Part shown: positions 44,774-54,484 of the stretch, piece by piece | How positions within the stretch are numbered: the first letter of the stretch is position 1 | Layout: each line of letters opens with the position of its first letter | NCBI GenBank assembly: GCA_030835345.1 | Contig: JAURPH010000008.1 | Coordinates: 1-64,000 of the forward strand | DNA length: 64,000 bases | Direction: 5' to 3' | DNA from: Thermodesulfobacteriota bacterium | Lineage (GTDB): Bacteria; Desulfobacterota_D; UBA1144 | Position numbers and translations under genes: made by a program | The notes under the pieces: model-generated | What the model was told of the DNA's origin: nothing | The model's database searches: none | The model's input: the letters and a program-made list of their open reading frames with translations, nothing else

Positions 44774-45858
44774 AAAATTCTAATATAGTTCAATATATGA
44801 GGCAGGCTTTTAACCTTGCAAAAAAGGGTATAAATAAAACAGGACTAAATCCACTAGTTGGAGCATTGATAGTTAAAAATGGAAAAATAATTGGTGAAGG
44901 ATTTCACAATAAATTTGGTGGAGATCATGCAGAAATAGTCGCTATAAAAGATGCAGAGAAGAAAAAATATAATGTTAAAGGCTCATTGTTATTTGTGACA
45001 CTTGAACCTTGTTGTCATGAAAATAAAAAAACACCGCCTTGTACAGATAAGATAATAAATAAAGGTTTTAGGAAAGTTTATTTCGGTTCATATGATCCAA
45101 ACCCATTAGTAAACAAAAGAGGAATTGAAAAATTAAAGAAGCATGGAATTAAAGTTGAGATGGTGAATTTGAAAAATTCTTTAACTGAAATAAATAAGGG
45201 TTTTGAAACTGTTATTCAACATAAAAGACCAAGAATAACATTAAAGATTTGTTCAAGTTTAGATGGAAAAATTTTCTCTCGAATCAAAACATCAAGAGAT
45301 GTTGGAGATGAAAAACAACAGTTAGATGCTAACAACTTAAGGAAGCTTCACGATGCAATTTTGATTGGTATTAACACTCTAAGAGAGGATAATCCTTTAT
45401 TGACATTCAGAGGTAAAGGATCAAAGGATTTCATACAACCAAGACCTATAATTTTAGACTCTCATTTAAGAAGTCCGATTGATTCAAACATTTTTAAAAT
45501 TGGTAATAAGCCTATAATTTTTACAGAAAATATAAAGAGTTCTATAAAAGAAAAAAAATTAAAAAAAATAGGGGCAGAAATTATTCTCTTAAATAGTATT
45601 ACACCAAAAAAAATTATTAATCATCTTTATAAACTAAAATTACAAAGAATATTAATTGAGGGTGGAGGAAAAGTGTTTTCAAGCTTTATAGAACAAAATT
45701 TGTGGGATGAAATTATTTTTTATTATGTAAAGACTATATATGGTAAAGAAAGTATTTCGATGACAGATTACTTAGATAAGGTTGTTGATATTAGTTCACA
45801 ATATAAAAGTGAAGTAAAAAAAATAGGTAATAGTTTTAGGGTTAAAATAACTAAATGA
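44770..45858 (+). CDS. ribD: Bifunctional riboflavin biosynthesis deaminase/reductase
   Basis: A 362-residue RibD. The N-terminal deaminase has GGDHAEIVAIKDA and TLEPCCHENKKTPPCTDKI (zinc ligands); the C-terminal reductase has LKICSSLDGKI and ILIEGGGKVFSSFIEQ. It carries out the second and third steps from GTP to riboflavin. No FMN riboswitch fits upstream, since the gene begins inside ftsY. The order ftsY-ribD-nadD-rsfS has overlaps at every junction. Confidence 0.95.
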   Translation: MKNSNIVQYMRQAFNLAKKGINKTGLNPLVGALIVKNGKIIGEGFHNKFGGDHAEIVAIKDAEKKKYNVKGSLLFVTLEPCCHENKKTPPCTDKIINKGFRKVYFGSYDPNPLVNKRGIEKLKKHGIKVEMVNLKNSLTEINKGFETVIQHKRPRITLKICSSLDGKIFSRIKTSRDVGDEKQQLDANNLRKLHDAILIGINTLREDNPLLTFRGKGSKDFIQPRPIILDSHLRSPIDSNIFKIGNKPIIFTENIKSSIKEKKLKKIGAEIILLNSITPKKIINHLYKLKLQRILIEGGGKVFSSFIEQNLWDEIIFYYVKTIYGKESISMTDYLDKVVDISSQYKSEVKKIGNSFRVKITK

Positions 45859-46499
45859 GAGTAGGGGTTTTTGGTGGAACTTTTAATCCAATACATTTGG
45901 GGCATGTAAATTTAATCAATACTTCAACCAAATTATTTGGTTTAGACAAAGTCATTGTTTTACCTAATTTAAATCCATACTACAAAGAAAATTCTGTTAA
46001 AAATTTTGAACATGTTAAAAACATGATAAACATGTCACTCAATTTGGATTGTGATTTTGAAATATCTGATCTAGAAAAAGATTCTAAGAAAAAACATTAT
46101 TCTTACAATAGCCTAAAAGAAATCATTTCTTTAAATGGTAAATATAAATACTATTTCTTTCTTGGTTCGGATACATCTTTAAATTTCAAGGAATGGTATA
46201 AATATTCAGATTTATTAGATTTAGTAAATGTTGTGTTTGTTTCTAGACCAAAATTTAAATTTTCGTCAGATTTTATTGATGATAAAATTTATTCAAGAAA
46301 ACTTAATTATAGAGGAATGTTGGTCTATTATAATCATTTGACAAAAATGAAAATTATTAAGCTTTCACTTAAGAAAGAAATAGATGTTTCATCTAAAGAA
46401 TTAAGATTAATGTTAAAGTCTTTTGATGAAAATAAAGTTAAGCAATTTGTTAACAATGAAGTTTATGATTATATTATGAAAAATAAGTTGTATTTTTAA
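45855..46499 (+). CDS. nadD: Nicotinate-nucleotide adenylyltransferase
   Basis: A 214-residue nucleotidyltransferase. The N-terminal GVFGGTFNPIHLGHVNLI gives the GxFxPxHxGH motif, and the C-terminal part has the ISSKELR-like DVSSKELRLML. NadD adenylates nicotinate mononucleotide in NAD synthesis. Placement before rsfS is a common bacterial pairing. Confidence 0.94.
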   Translation: MRVGVFGGTFNPIHLGHVNLINTSTKLFGLDKVIVLPNLNPYYKENSVKNFEHVKNMINMSLNLDCDFEISDLEKDSKKKHYSYNSLKEIISLNGKYKYYFFLGSDTSLNFKEWYKYSDLLDLVNVVFVSRPKFKFSSDFIDDKIYSRKLNYRGMLVYYNHLTKMKIIKLSLKKEIDVSSKELRLMLKSFDENKVKQFVNNEVYDYIMKNKLYF

Positions 46500-46834
46500 T
46501 GAATGATTTATCAAAAATTTTAAATAAAATAATTGAAGAGCTTGATTCAAAGAAGGCAATAAGCCCCGTTGTTTTAAATACCCAAGGTGTCTCTTCATTC
46601 TCCGACTACTTTATAGTGGCTTCTATGGATTCAGAAAGAGGAGTAAAAGCACTTTCAGAGCATATTAATGTACTATTAAAAAAAGAATTAAAAATAAATA
46701 CAAAGACTGATGGACTCTCTTCTCCGAGTTGGGTTATCATAGACACTGGAGATATAATGATACATCTCTTCCACAAAGATGCCCGTGAATATTACCAATT
46801 GGAATCTTTATGGAATAATGCCGAAAAAAAATAA
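46499..46834 (+). CDS. rsfS: Ribosomal silencing factor RsfS
   Basis: A 111-residue RsfS (Iojap). Motifs FSDYFIVASMDSERGVKAL and the terminal GDIMIHLFHKDAREYYQLESLW are diagnostic. It binds L14 and blocks subunit joining when nutrients are low. The start overlaps the nadD stop (TAATG), and its stop is directly adjacent to that of the convergent ftsZ. Confidence 0.96.
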   Translation: MNDLSKILNKIIEELDSKKAISPVVLNTQGVSSFSDYFIVASMDSERGVKALSEHINVLLKKELKINTKTDGLSSPSWVIIDTGDIMIHLFHKDAREYYQLESLWNNAEKK

Positions 46835-48040
46835 TTATTTTTTAGGTTTTCTTAAAAATGCTGGTATTTCAAAATGTTCATCATCACCTAGGGGGTGGAG
46901 TTCATCAATCTCTGAATTGCCATTACCTTCACCATTTTGATCACTAGCTTCTAAGTTCTCAATCGATTCATTTAAATCAAAACTTTCTTGATTTGGATCT
47001 TCTTCAATTATAGGATTTTCAGCAGAAGCTTCAGTCCTCATAGGGGAATCACCATCTATACCAGTTGCTATTACAGTAATTCTTACTTTATCACTTAAAG
47101 ATTCATCTAATACTAAGCCAAATATCAACTCAACACTTCTACTTGCTTTTGATTTAATATGATTACAAGCTTCATTTAATTCATCAATTGTAAAATTACT
47201 TGATGCTGTAACATTAATTAATATTCCTGTAGCACCATCAATGGAAATATCTTCAAGTAGTGGGCTTGTTATGGCGTTTTCAGCAGCTTCAACTGCTCTA
47301 GATGTTCCTTCTCCTTCACCTGTACCCATGAGAGCTTTGCCACCGCTTTCTCTCATTATTTTTTTAACATCAGCAAAATCTACATTAATAAATCCTGATC
47401 CTACAATAATATCTGCTATTCCTCTGACTGCTTTTGTAAGCACTCCATCAGCAGCTCTAAAAGAATCTACAATTCCTGTTATTTGTTGAACATCTTTAAG
47501 TCTGTCATTTGGTATAACTATAATGGAATCAACTTCCTCTGTTAACTCTTGAATACCTTTATCAGCCTGTGAAATTCTTTTATTTGCTTCAAACTCAAAT
47601 GGTTTAGTAACAATCGCAATAGTTAAGGCCCCAGCATTTTTTGCTAGCTTTGCTACTACAGGAGATGCTCCTGTGCCAGTTCCACCACCCATACCAGCAG
47701 TTATAAAAACCATGTCAGAACCTTGAAGAGCTTCAGTAATATCATTTTGATCAGCTTTTGCACATTCGTTTCCAAGGCTTGGATCTCCTCCTACACCTAA
47801 ACCTTTTGCAATATTTTTTCCTATTTGAATAACTCTTTTAGCTTTTGACTTCTGAAGATCTTGAAAATCTGAATTAACTGCTATAAATTCTACACCTGTA
47901 ATATTTTCTGATATCATTGAATTGATTGCATTTCCTCCAGCACCACCTACTCCAACTACCTTAATTTTTGCACCAAGGCTTTCAAAAAGGTTGTCTGTTT
48001 GGGATCCTGAGATTTCACCTGAAAATTCGAATGTAGGCAT
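46835..48040 (-). CDS. ftsZ: Cell division GTPase FtsZ
   Basis: A 401-residue FtsZ. The GTP-binding glycine-rich loop [17 protein letters not shown], the N-terminal [15 protein letters not shown], and the synergy-loop region are intact. An acidic linker of about 70 residues leads to the conserved terminal peptide EIPAFLRKP, which binds FtsA and other partners. AAGGAG precedes the ATG. It ends the dcw cluster but has its own 102-bp upstream gap with repeats, so it probably has a separate promoter. Confidence 0.98.
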   Translation of the reverse strand: MPTFEFSGEISGSQTDNLFESLGAKIKVVGVGGAGGNAINSMISENITGVEFIAVNSDFQDLQKSKAKRVIQIGKNIAKGLGVGGDPSLGNECAKADQNDITEALQGSDMVFITAGMGGGTGTGASPVVAKLAKNAGALTIAIVTKPFEFEANKRISQADKGIQELTEEVDSIIVIPNDRLKDVQQITGIVDSFRAADGVLTKAVRGIADIIVGSGFINVDFADVKKIMRESGGKALMGTGEGEGTSRAVEAAENAITSPLLEDISIDGATGILINVTASSNFTIDELNEACNHIKSKASRSVELIFGLVLDESLSDKVRITVIATGIDGDSPMRTEASAENPIIEEDPNQESFDLNESIENLEASDQNGEGNGNSEIDELHPLGDDEHFEIPAFLRKPKK

Positions 48041-48142
48041 AAAATACTCCTTAATGTCTATATGTAGTATTAATTTTGGTATAAAAATACTATATTTAGT
48101 ATAATTATATCTTAGTAATAATGAAAATAATAGTCTATTAAA
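48041..48142 (-). promoter_or_regulatory. ftsA-ftsZ intergenic region with short ATACT/AGTAT inverted repeats
   Basis: This is the only sizeable gap in the dcw cluster. On the minus strand it contains TATAATTATACTAAATATAGTAT, with ATACTA and TAGTAT forming a 6-bp inverted repeat, and further ATACC and ATACT copies before AAGGAG. A TATAAT hexamer suggests a promoter, but no good -35 is visible. The repeats may be an operator for ftsZ expression. Confidence 0.35.
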
Positions 48143-49387
48143 CTAAAAAAGATCAGAAAACCATGTTTTCATTGTGTTGAAGACCCTTTTAAAGACTTGG
48201 GCCTCACGAATACGAATTTTTTGATTTTTCGATGCCACCGCATTTTTTGAACCCCATACTAAAAGTCCAACACCTGTGGCACATTCTGGCTTAGCGACAA
48301 GCTCTTCTAATCCTGATATTTGGTTTGGAACACCCAACCTTACAGGCATGTTTAATATCTTTTGTGCTAAATAGTCTGCACCTTTGATAGCCATAGAGCC
48401 CCCAGTAATAACACAACCAGCCGGAAGCATGTCATAATATCCGGATCTCATCATTTCTCTTCTTGCCATTGTAAAAATTTCTTCAAGTCTCGGTTCTATT
48501 ATGTTTGCTAATTCATTTTTTGTTATCTTTTTCCTTCCTGCACCAGCAATTTTATCAATTTTAATCTCTTCATCTTGATCAACCAAATCGGCAGAAGCTA
48601 TCCCATATCTTTCTTTGATTTCTTTAGCGACTTGCTTTGAAGCACCTAATCCAAAAGAAATATCATTATCAAGAAAATCGCCACCTATTGTTATGTTGCT
48701 TGTATATTTAATGGAGCCATCACAAAAAACAGCAATATCAGTTGTACCTCCGCCGCAATCAAGCAAAACAACACCTACATCTCTTTCGTCAGGAGTTAAT
48801 ACTGCTTCGCTGGATGCAACTTGCTCTAGAACTAATGACCCAACATCAACACCAGAGTTATGAACACATTTAACCAAATTTTTAGCTTGAGTTACTTGAG
48901 CTGTTACCATATGGATTTTCGCTTCTAATTTAACACCATATAGCCCAACAGGATCCTTGATTTTTCTTTCTCCATCTACAATAAATTCTTGAGGCATGAC
49001 ATGAATGACTTCTCTATCCGCAGGTTGAGCTCCGGCTGTAGCTGATTCAATAACTCTATCTAAATCTCTTTTCGTAACTTCACGGTTTCTTAAAGTTATC
49101 ATTCCATGTCCATTCAGACTTCGAATATGACCCCCAGCTATTCCAACAATTACACTTGTAATTTCGGTTCCAGCCATTTTTTCCGCATCTTCTATAGCTT
49201 GTCTAATTGACTGAACAGTACTATCAATGTTAAGAACTATTCCTCTTTGTAAACCTTTGGAAGGATGACTGCTGACACCTATGATTTCAACATCACCAGA
49301 TCCTCTAACTTCAGCAACTAAACATAGAATTTTAGTTGTTCCAATATCTAAACCTACTATTACTTCACTTTGTGCCATTTTAGCCAT
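48143..49387 (-). CDS. ftsA: Cell division protein FtsA
   Basis: A 414-residue actin-like ATPase. VGLDIGTTKILCLVAEV at the N terminus, the 1C subdomain (SVIVGIAGGHIRSLNGHG), VVLLDCGGGTTDIAVF and GCVITGGSMAIKG are recognisable. The C-terminal amphipathic helix FKRVFNTMKTWFSDLF would tether the Z-ring to the inner membrane. ATG 49387 follows AGGA; a second ATG lies three codons later. Confidence 0.97.
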   Translation of the reverse strand: MAKMAQSEVIVGLDIGTTKILCLVAEVRGSGDVEIIGVSSHPSKGLQRGIVLNIDSTVQSIRQAIEDAEKMAGTEITSVIVGIAGGHIRSLNGHGMITLRNREVTKRDLDRVIESATAGAQPADREVIHVMPQEFIVDGERKIKDPVGLYGVKLEAKIHMVTAQVTQAKNLVKCVHNSGVDVGSLVLEQVASSEAVLTPDERDVGVVLLDCGGGTTDIAVFCDGSIKYTSNITIGGDFLDNDISFGLGASKQVAKEIKERYGIASADLVDQDEEIKIDKIAGAGRKKITKNELANIIEPRLEEIFTMARREMMRSGYYDMLPAGCVITGGSMAIKGADYLAQKILNMPVRLGVPNQISGLEELVAKPECATGVGLLVWGSKNAVASKNQKIRIREAQVFKRVFNTMKTWFSDLF

Positions 49388-49394
49388 TATAATC

Positions 49395-50066
49395 CTAAAG
49401 AGTATAATTTACAATACCTTTACTTTTTTCTCTTAAATCTACTAATCTAGGTATTCTATTTACTTTTAGACTATCATTAAAAATAATTATTAATTGTTTC
49501 AGTTTTACATCAAAATCCTGCATTCCTAAAAGAATAATTTGATTGTTCGTTGTATATATTTGTGCTCCAATAATTTTATCAATTATAATTTCTGAAATTT
49601 CGAAATAGATATTTAAATCTTCTTCAGCGATTTTGTTAAGCAGATTAGTTGCAATGGTAATATCTTCATCATTTTCCGCTACTAAAAAAGGTAAATTTGG
49701 AAAATTTGCAAGATCAGAAAAATAAAAAAAATCTCCATCACTGTCGATTAAACCCTTTGTATTTGAATTATTTATTTTGAATATAAAATTTCTTTCAATT
49801 ATTTGAATTTCAATCTCACTATATGAAAGTAATGATAATTCAATATTTTTAATCATTATATTTTCTTTTAATTTTTTTTTAAAAGAATTTTTATTATAAA
49901 AAAATACGAAATTGTTTAATAACTCTGATGTTTGGATTATTTCATCTTCTGCTATGTTTTTATTACCAACTATTTTTATTTTTTTTACTATAGAAAATAA
50001 GGGATTAAATATTGTCCAACAAATAATAATTAAAGTCATTAATAATAGAGGTAATTTATTTTTCAT
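49395..50066 (-). CDS. ftsQ: Cell division protein FtsQ
   Basis: A 223-residue bitopic membrane protein. It has one N-terminal membrane helix (LPLLLMTLIIICWTIFNPLF), a POTRA domain (VKKIKIVGNKNIAEDEIIQ) and the FtsQ beta domain ending in VDLREKSKGIVNYTL. It links FtsB/FtsL and FtsI at the septum. Shorter than the E. coli protein. The position between murB and ftsA supports the call more than the weak sequence conservation. Confidence 0.88.
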   Translation of the reverse strand: MKNKLPLLLMTLIIICWTIFNPLFSIVKKIKIVGNKNIAEDEIIQTSELLNNFVFFYNKNSFKKKLKENIMIKNIELSLLSYSEIEIQIIERNFIFKINNSNTKGLIDSDGDFFYFSDLANFPNLPFLVAENDEDITIATNLLNKIAEEDLNIYFEISEIIIDKIIGAQIYTTNNQIILLGMQDFDVKLKQLIIIFNDSLKVNRIPRLVDLREKSKGIVNYTL

Positions 50067-50928
50067 TTACAATCTTTACTTCATTTAATAGGTTAATCCC
50101 TTTTTTTTGGAGCACTTCCTTTCTTATTTTTTCTATTAGAAGAAATATTTCATCAGGATTAGCATTGCCCTTATTTACTATGTAATTAGCATGTAATCTT
50201 GATACTTCAGCATCACCCTCTGATAAACCTTTTAATCCTAAATCTTCGATTATTTGTCCAGCAAATTTTGGAAGAGGGTTTCTAAATACACTTCCTGCAC
50301 TAGGTAATTTTACTGGTTGTGTCTTATTCCTATGTTTTAAATATGAATTTATATTTTCTTTAGCTTTCACAACATCACCTTTTATAAGTTTAAACTTTGC
50401 ACTTGTGATAACTTGGCTAGGCTTTATCGAGCTTTTTCTGTATTCAAATTTAATCTCTTCCTTAGTCAATTCGACTTCTTTATCTTTATCTATGAGAGAT
50501 ACTGAAATTAGATTATCTGAGATTGTTCCTCCATTAGCTCCTGCATTTGTTATTAATGCTCCACCTATTGTTCCAGGAATACCAGTTGAAAATTCAAATC
50601 CAACAAGTCCATTGTTTAAGCATTTGCTCATAACTAAGCTAAGGGATGCTCCGCATTCTACCTTTAATATTTCATTTTCAAAAATAATTGATTTCATTTT
50701 CTTTGTACTTATAACAATTGTATCTTTTAAGCTTATAAATAATGTGTTGGAGCCATTCCCTACTATATATTTTTTACTTTTTAGGCTTAACAGTGTTTTT
50801 AATTCATTAGTATTTTTGGGATAAAATATATATGAAACATTACAACCTGATCTCCATGTACAATAATCCGACAAGTTTACATTTTTATAATATTCAATTT
50901 TTAAAGATTCAAAATCATTCTTATCCAT
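50056..50928 (-). CDS. murB: UDP-N-acetylenolpyruvoylglucosamine reductase
   Basis: A 290-residue MurB. The FAD-binding region has YIVGNGSNTLF, GFEFSTGIPGTIGGALITNAGANGG and EFEYRKSS-like KFEYRKSSIK; the catalytic Ser is in LPSAGSVFRNP and the Glu near LLNEVKIV. NADPH reduces the enolpyruvyl group to lactyl, forming UDP-MurNAc. Overlaps murC by 8 nt and ftsQ by 11 nt. No ddl lies between murB and ftsQ. Confidence 0.96.
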   Translation of the reverse strand: MDKNDFESLKIEYYKNVNLSDYCTWRSGCNVSYIFYPKNTNELKTLLSLKSKKYIVGNGSNTLFISLKDTIVISTKKMKSIIFENEILKVECGASLSLVMSKCLNNGLVGFEFSTGIPGTIGGALITNAGANGGTISDNLISVSLIDKDKEVELTKEEIKFEYRKSSIKPSQVITSAKFKLIKGDVVKAKENINSYLKHRNKTQPVKLPSAGSVFRNPLPKFAGQIIEDLGLKGLSEGDAEVSRLHANYIVNKGNANPDEIFLLIEKIRKEVLQKKGINLLNEVKIVNEK

Positions 50929-52294
50929 TTTTAATTGTCTTAATCAATTTCGTTCCGACTTTCCTTATATCGCCAGCACCCATTGTAATAATCCTTATAT
51001 GAGAATTATTTTTAAATATTTCCTTTTTTAATTTCACTACAATTTTATCATAATCATTAATATAATAAGCTTTACATGATTTGTTTATCTTTCTTAATTC
51101 ATAGACGAAGTCTTTAGAGGTGAACTTTTGTTTTTTTTCAAAAGCTGAATAAATATCACTCACAATAACTTCTTTCCACAAAGATATTTCATTTAAAAAA
51201 TCTTTGTAATGTTTTTTTAATCGAGTGAATCTATGAGGTTGAAAAACAAGAATAGTTCTCGTCTCTGTATCATCCTTAATAAATTTTCTTACTTCTTTTA
51301 TTGCATTATGATGATGGGCATAATCGTCAATAATTGTTATATTTTTTCTATTATATATCTTTTCAAATCTTCTACTAGGTTGATCAAGTTTTTGACTTAT
51401 TTTTTTTATTTTTTCACTGGAGATTCCCATTTCAATTGCTGTAATAATAGATCCAACAACATTGTAACAATTATAGTGACTAATTTTTTGAAACTTAAAT
51501 GTACCAATAATATTCTTTTTCTTATATAAGATGATTTCAGTCCTTTTTTGGCTGTTTTTGATTTCGAAATAAAATTCAGCATTTTTCTCAATATTGCTAA
51601 ACCTGATAATTTTTTTATTTGTATTTTTGACAATAATATTTTTAATATTTGGGCAATCATTATTTACAATTACTTTATTGGTAGTTTTTTTTATAAAATT
51701 TTCAAATGCAAGATAAAGGTTCTTTTTTGTTTTATAAAAGTCCATATGGTCAAAATCAATATTTGTTATGATTGAATACATCGAGTTTAAAAAATTAAAA
51801 CTATTATCACTTTCATCAGCCTCAATCACATTTAGGTTGCTTCGATTATAAATAAAGTTAGTTTTGTATTTAGTATTTATAGCTCCTAGGAAAACAGAAG
51901 GTTTTTTACCACAATTTAATAATATTTGAGCCAAATAATTAGTGGTTGTACTTTTTCCATGGGTTCCAGTTATGCATACATTATTATCCTTACGTGTAAA
52001 TTCACCCAAAGCTCGTCCTCTTGTAATACACTTGATTCCTCTTTTTTTTGCTTCGACTAACTCCGGATTATTATTTTTAATTGCAGAGGTATAAATTATG
52101 AGATCTTGATTTGTAATATTTTCAGCTGATTGGTTTTCATAAATTTTTATCCCTGTTTTTTTCAATTTTGTTGTTATTTCATTGCCACTTAAATCAGACC
52201 CCGTGACAGTATAATTTTTATGTAAAAATTCGGCCAAAGAACTCATTCCTATCCCAGCAATTCCTATAAAATGAATCTTATTATTTTTGTTCAT
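50921..52294 (-). CDS. murC: UDP-N-acetylmuramate--L-alanine ligase
   Basis: A 457-residue Mur ligase. The UDP-binding N terminus IHFIGIAGIGMSSLAEFL, the ATP loop CITGTHGKSTTTNYLAQIL and IDDYAHHHNAIKEV identify MurC, which adds L-Ala to UDP-MurNAc. Overlaps murG by 14 nt. Asn- and Lys-rich codon use is typical of this AT-rich genome. Confidence 0.97.
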   Translation of the reverse strand: MNKNNKIHFIGIAGIGMSSLAEFLHKNYTVTGSDLSGNEITTKLKKTGIKIYENQSAENITNQDLIIYTSAIKNNNPELVEAKKRGIKCITRGRALGEFTRKDNNVCITGTHGKSTTTNYLAQILLNCGKKPSVFLGAINTKYKTNFIYNRSNLNVIEADESDNSFNFLNSMYSIITNIDFDHMDFYKTKKNLYLAFENFIKKTTNKVIVNNDCPNIKNIIVKNTNKKIIRFSNIEKNAEFYFEIKNSQKRTEIILYKKKNIIGTFKFQKISHYNCYNVVGSIITAIEMGISSEKIKKISQKLDQPSRRFEKIYNRKNITIIDDYAHHHNAIKEVRKFIKDDTETRTILVFQPHRFTRLKKHYKDFLNEISLWKEVIVSDIYSAFEKKQKFTSKDFVYELRKINKSCKAYYINDYDKIVVKLKKEIFKNNSHIRIITMGAGDIRKVGTKLIKTIKNG

Positions 52295-53381
52295 CCCTGA
52301 GTATTTCCTTGACTATATTTTCCGCAGAATAGTTATTTCCTTCGTTTCTTTTTCTGTTCAAAATTTTTGTTGCTTCAACCTTATTCCATAATAAATTCAA
52401 GATTTTATTAGTAAGAATTAAGGTTTGATCATCTTCTTGCCATATCTCTGCTAAACCATTTTCATACATTTCTATAGCATTTTCATATTGATGGTTATTT
52501 GTTGAATTTTTTATTGGGACTACAATGTTTACAAGATCAAAGTTTTTAGTTTCAGATAGTGTTGATGCACCAGCTCTTGAAATGAGCAATTTTGTTCTAG
52601 AATAGTAATCGCTAATCTCATTTATAAAAATTTCAACTGAATATTTTAAGAAATCAAATTTTGATTCGTACTTGGATGCTATTTCTTTTATTTTTTGGAA
52701 ATCTTTAATACCTGTTTGATGAATTAATGTGAACTCATTTATCCCTTGTCTAGTTATCTGATTTAATAAATTTTCAAGTTGAGCAAGGAATTTTGTATTC
52801 AATGTCTCAGAGCCTTGGCTGCCTCCAATAATAAGTATATCGATATCTTTTTTTGCTTCCCCTTTTTTTTCGACTTGCCTGATAGGGTACCCCAAATTGA
52901 AACATTTGGATTTATTGAAATGATTTAATGATGATTCAAAGTTAATAAATATTTTATTTGAAAGCTTTGATATTATTTTGTTCGAAAGGCCCGGAATAGA
53001 ATTTCCTTCAATTGTATAAATTTTTTTATTTAAAATGAAACTTGAAATTCCAACTGGGAGCCAAACAAACCCACCTGATCCAATAACAGCCTCTGGTTTA
53101 AATTTTATTAATATTAAAAGTGTTTTAATTATGCAAATGAATAAAGACAAAAATGATTTAACTTTTTTTAATATACTTTTCCCAACAAATCCATAAATAT
53201 TTATTCCACTAATCTCATAATTGAAATTTAGTTTGGGCAGCATTTTATTGGATTTTAATGTGTTAATAAATAAAATTTCTGAATCAGGCAAACTTTGTTT
53301 TATTGCATCTGCAATGGCTATTCCTGGAAATATATGTCCACCTGTTGCACCAAGACATATCACAAATTTTCTTTTGTTCAT
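52281..53381 (-). CDS. murG: UDP-GlcNAc:lipid I N-acetylglucosaminyltransferase
   Basis: A 366-residue GT28-family enzyme. GATGGHIFPGIAIADAI, GSGGFVWLPVGI and the donor-binding IIGGSQGSETLN and SRAGASTLSE motifs are present. On the inner face of the membrane it turns lipid I into lipid II. It overlaps ftsW by ATGA. Confidence 0.97.
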   Translation of the reverse strand: MNKRKFVICLGATGGHIFPGIAIADAIKQSLPDSEILFINTLKSNKMLPKLNFNYEISGINIYGFVGKSILKKVKSFLSLFICIIKTLLILIKFKPEAVIGSGGFVWLPVGISSFILNKKIYTIEGNSIPGLSNKIISKLSNKIFINFESSLNHFNKSKCFNLGYPIRQVEKKGEAKKDIDILIIGGSQGSETLNTKFLAQLENLLNQITRQGINEFTLIHQTGIKDFQKIKEIASKYESKFDFLKYSVEIFINEISDYYSRTKLLISRAGASTLSETKNFDLVNIVVPIKNSTNNHQYENAIEMYENGLAEIWQEDDQTLILTNKILNLLWNKVEATKILNRKRNEGNNYSAENIVKEILRDEQK

Positions 53382-54484
53382 TTTTTCCTCATGTCTAGGG
53401 CTAGAATAATTCCAAGAGAAAACAATGTAAATACTAAAGAGCTACCTCCATAGCTTACAAGTGGAAGAGGTACCCCCTTTGTAGGAATAAGGCCTATTGT
53501 TACAGATATGTTAATTATAACCTGCATGAGAGTTATTAATAATATTCCGGACATCAAATATCTACAGAAAACATCTTTTGCTCTAAGAATCATTTTATAA
53601 ATAGAGAAGAATAAAGAGAAAAAAAGAATCAATGTTAATATGCAACCTAAAAAGCCTAATTCTTCAGCAATAATAGAGAAAATAAAATCATTGTGATTTT
53701 GTGGAAGAAAAAATAACTTTTGTGAACTATTTCCTAGGCCTACTCCAAAAAATTTACCTTTGGCAAAAGATACATATGATTGAATTATTTGGTAACCTGC
53801 ACCATGAGGATCTTCATAAGGATTAAGAAAAGTTAATAGTCTTTTCATTCGATATGGTGCAGCGAGGATAAGGGCACCAAAGGCCAGACATAATAAAATG
53901 AAAGAAAATATGAGATGTTTTATCCTTGCCCCAGCAATGATTATCATTAAAAAAATAGTAGATAGTAGTAAAACTGTGTTTCCAAAATCTGGTTGTGATA
54001 GGAGAACAATTACATAAGGTAGAGTCAATGTGAAAGGGGATATTATTCCTATTTTGAATGTATTTATTTTATTTAATTTCACCATCAAGTGTTTAGCAAT
54101 AAAAATTAACAATAAATATTTTGAAATTTCTATTGGTTGTAAGGATATCCCCGCAACTTGTATCCATCTAGATGCTCCACCAGCAGTTTTAGATAAAATC
54201 GGAATCAAGGTAAGAGCTAATAAAAGAAAACCAAGGAAGTAAAAAAATTTGTATTTTTTTTCAAGATATTCAGTTTTGAGCTTACTTGAAATCCAAAAAA
54301 GAACTAAACCAAAAGCAAGATAAAAAGTTTGTTTCTTAAGAAAGAAATAAGGGTCTGCATGATTTTCCATTGCTTGAACTGAGCTAGAGCTGAAAACCAT
54401 TACTAACCCAAATATTGATAATACCAAAGTAGATAAAGTAAATAGCGTTCTAGGGTTAACATTATTTAAAAAATTTATTAACAT
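53378..54484 (-). CDS. ftsW: Peptidoglycan glycosyltransferase FtsW
   Basis: A 368-residue SEDS protein with about ten membrane segments. The sequence HADPYFFLKKQTFYLAFGL, the catalytic-region HNDFIFSIIAEELGFLG and the terminal VPLPLVSYGGSSL are conserved. It polymerises glycan strands at the septum with FtsI. The start overlaps the murD end by 23 nt; a later start is possible. Confidence 0.96.
   Translation of the reverse strand: MLINFLNNVNPRTLFTLSTLVLSIFGLVMVFSSSSVQAMENHADPYFFLKKQTFYLAFGLVLFWISSKLKTEYLEKKYKFFYFLGFLLLALTLIPILSKTAGGASRWIQVAGISLQPIEISKYLLLIFIAKHLMVKLNKINTFKIGIISPFTLTLPYVIVLLSQPDFGNTVLLLSTIFLMIIIAGARIKHLIFSFILLCLAFGALILAAPYRMKRLLTFLNPYEDPHGAGYQIIQSYVSFAKGKFFGVGLGNSSQKLFFLPQNHNDFIFSIIAEELGFLGCILTLILFFSLFFSIYKMILRAKDVFCRYLMSGILLITLMQVIINISVTIGLIPTKGVPLPLVSYGGSSLVFTLFSLGIILALDMRKK

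Noticed and set aside
44770-44820. FMN riboswitch for ribD
   Set aside because: ribD starts inside ftsY (ATGA overlap), and no RFN-like conserved blocks are present in the upstream coding sequence.
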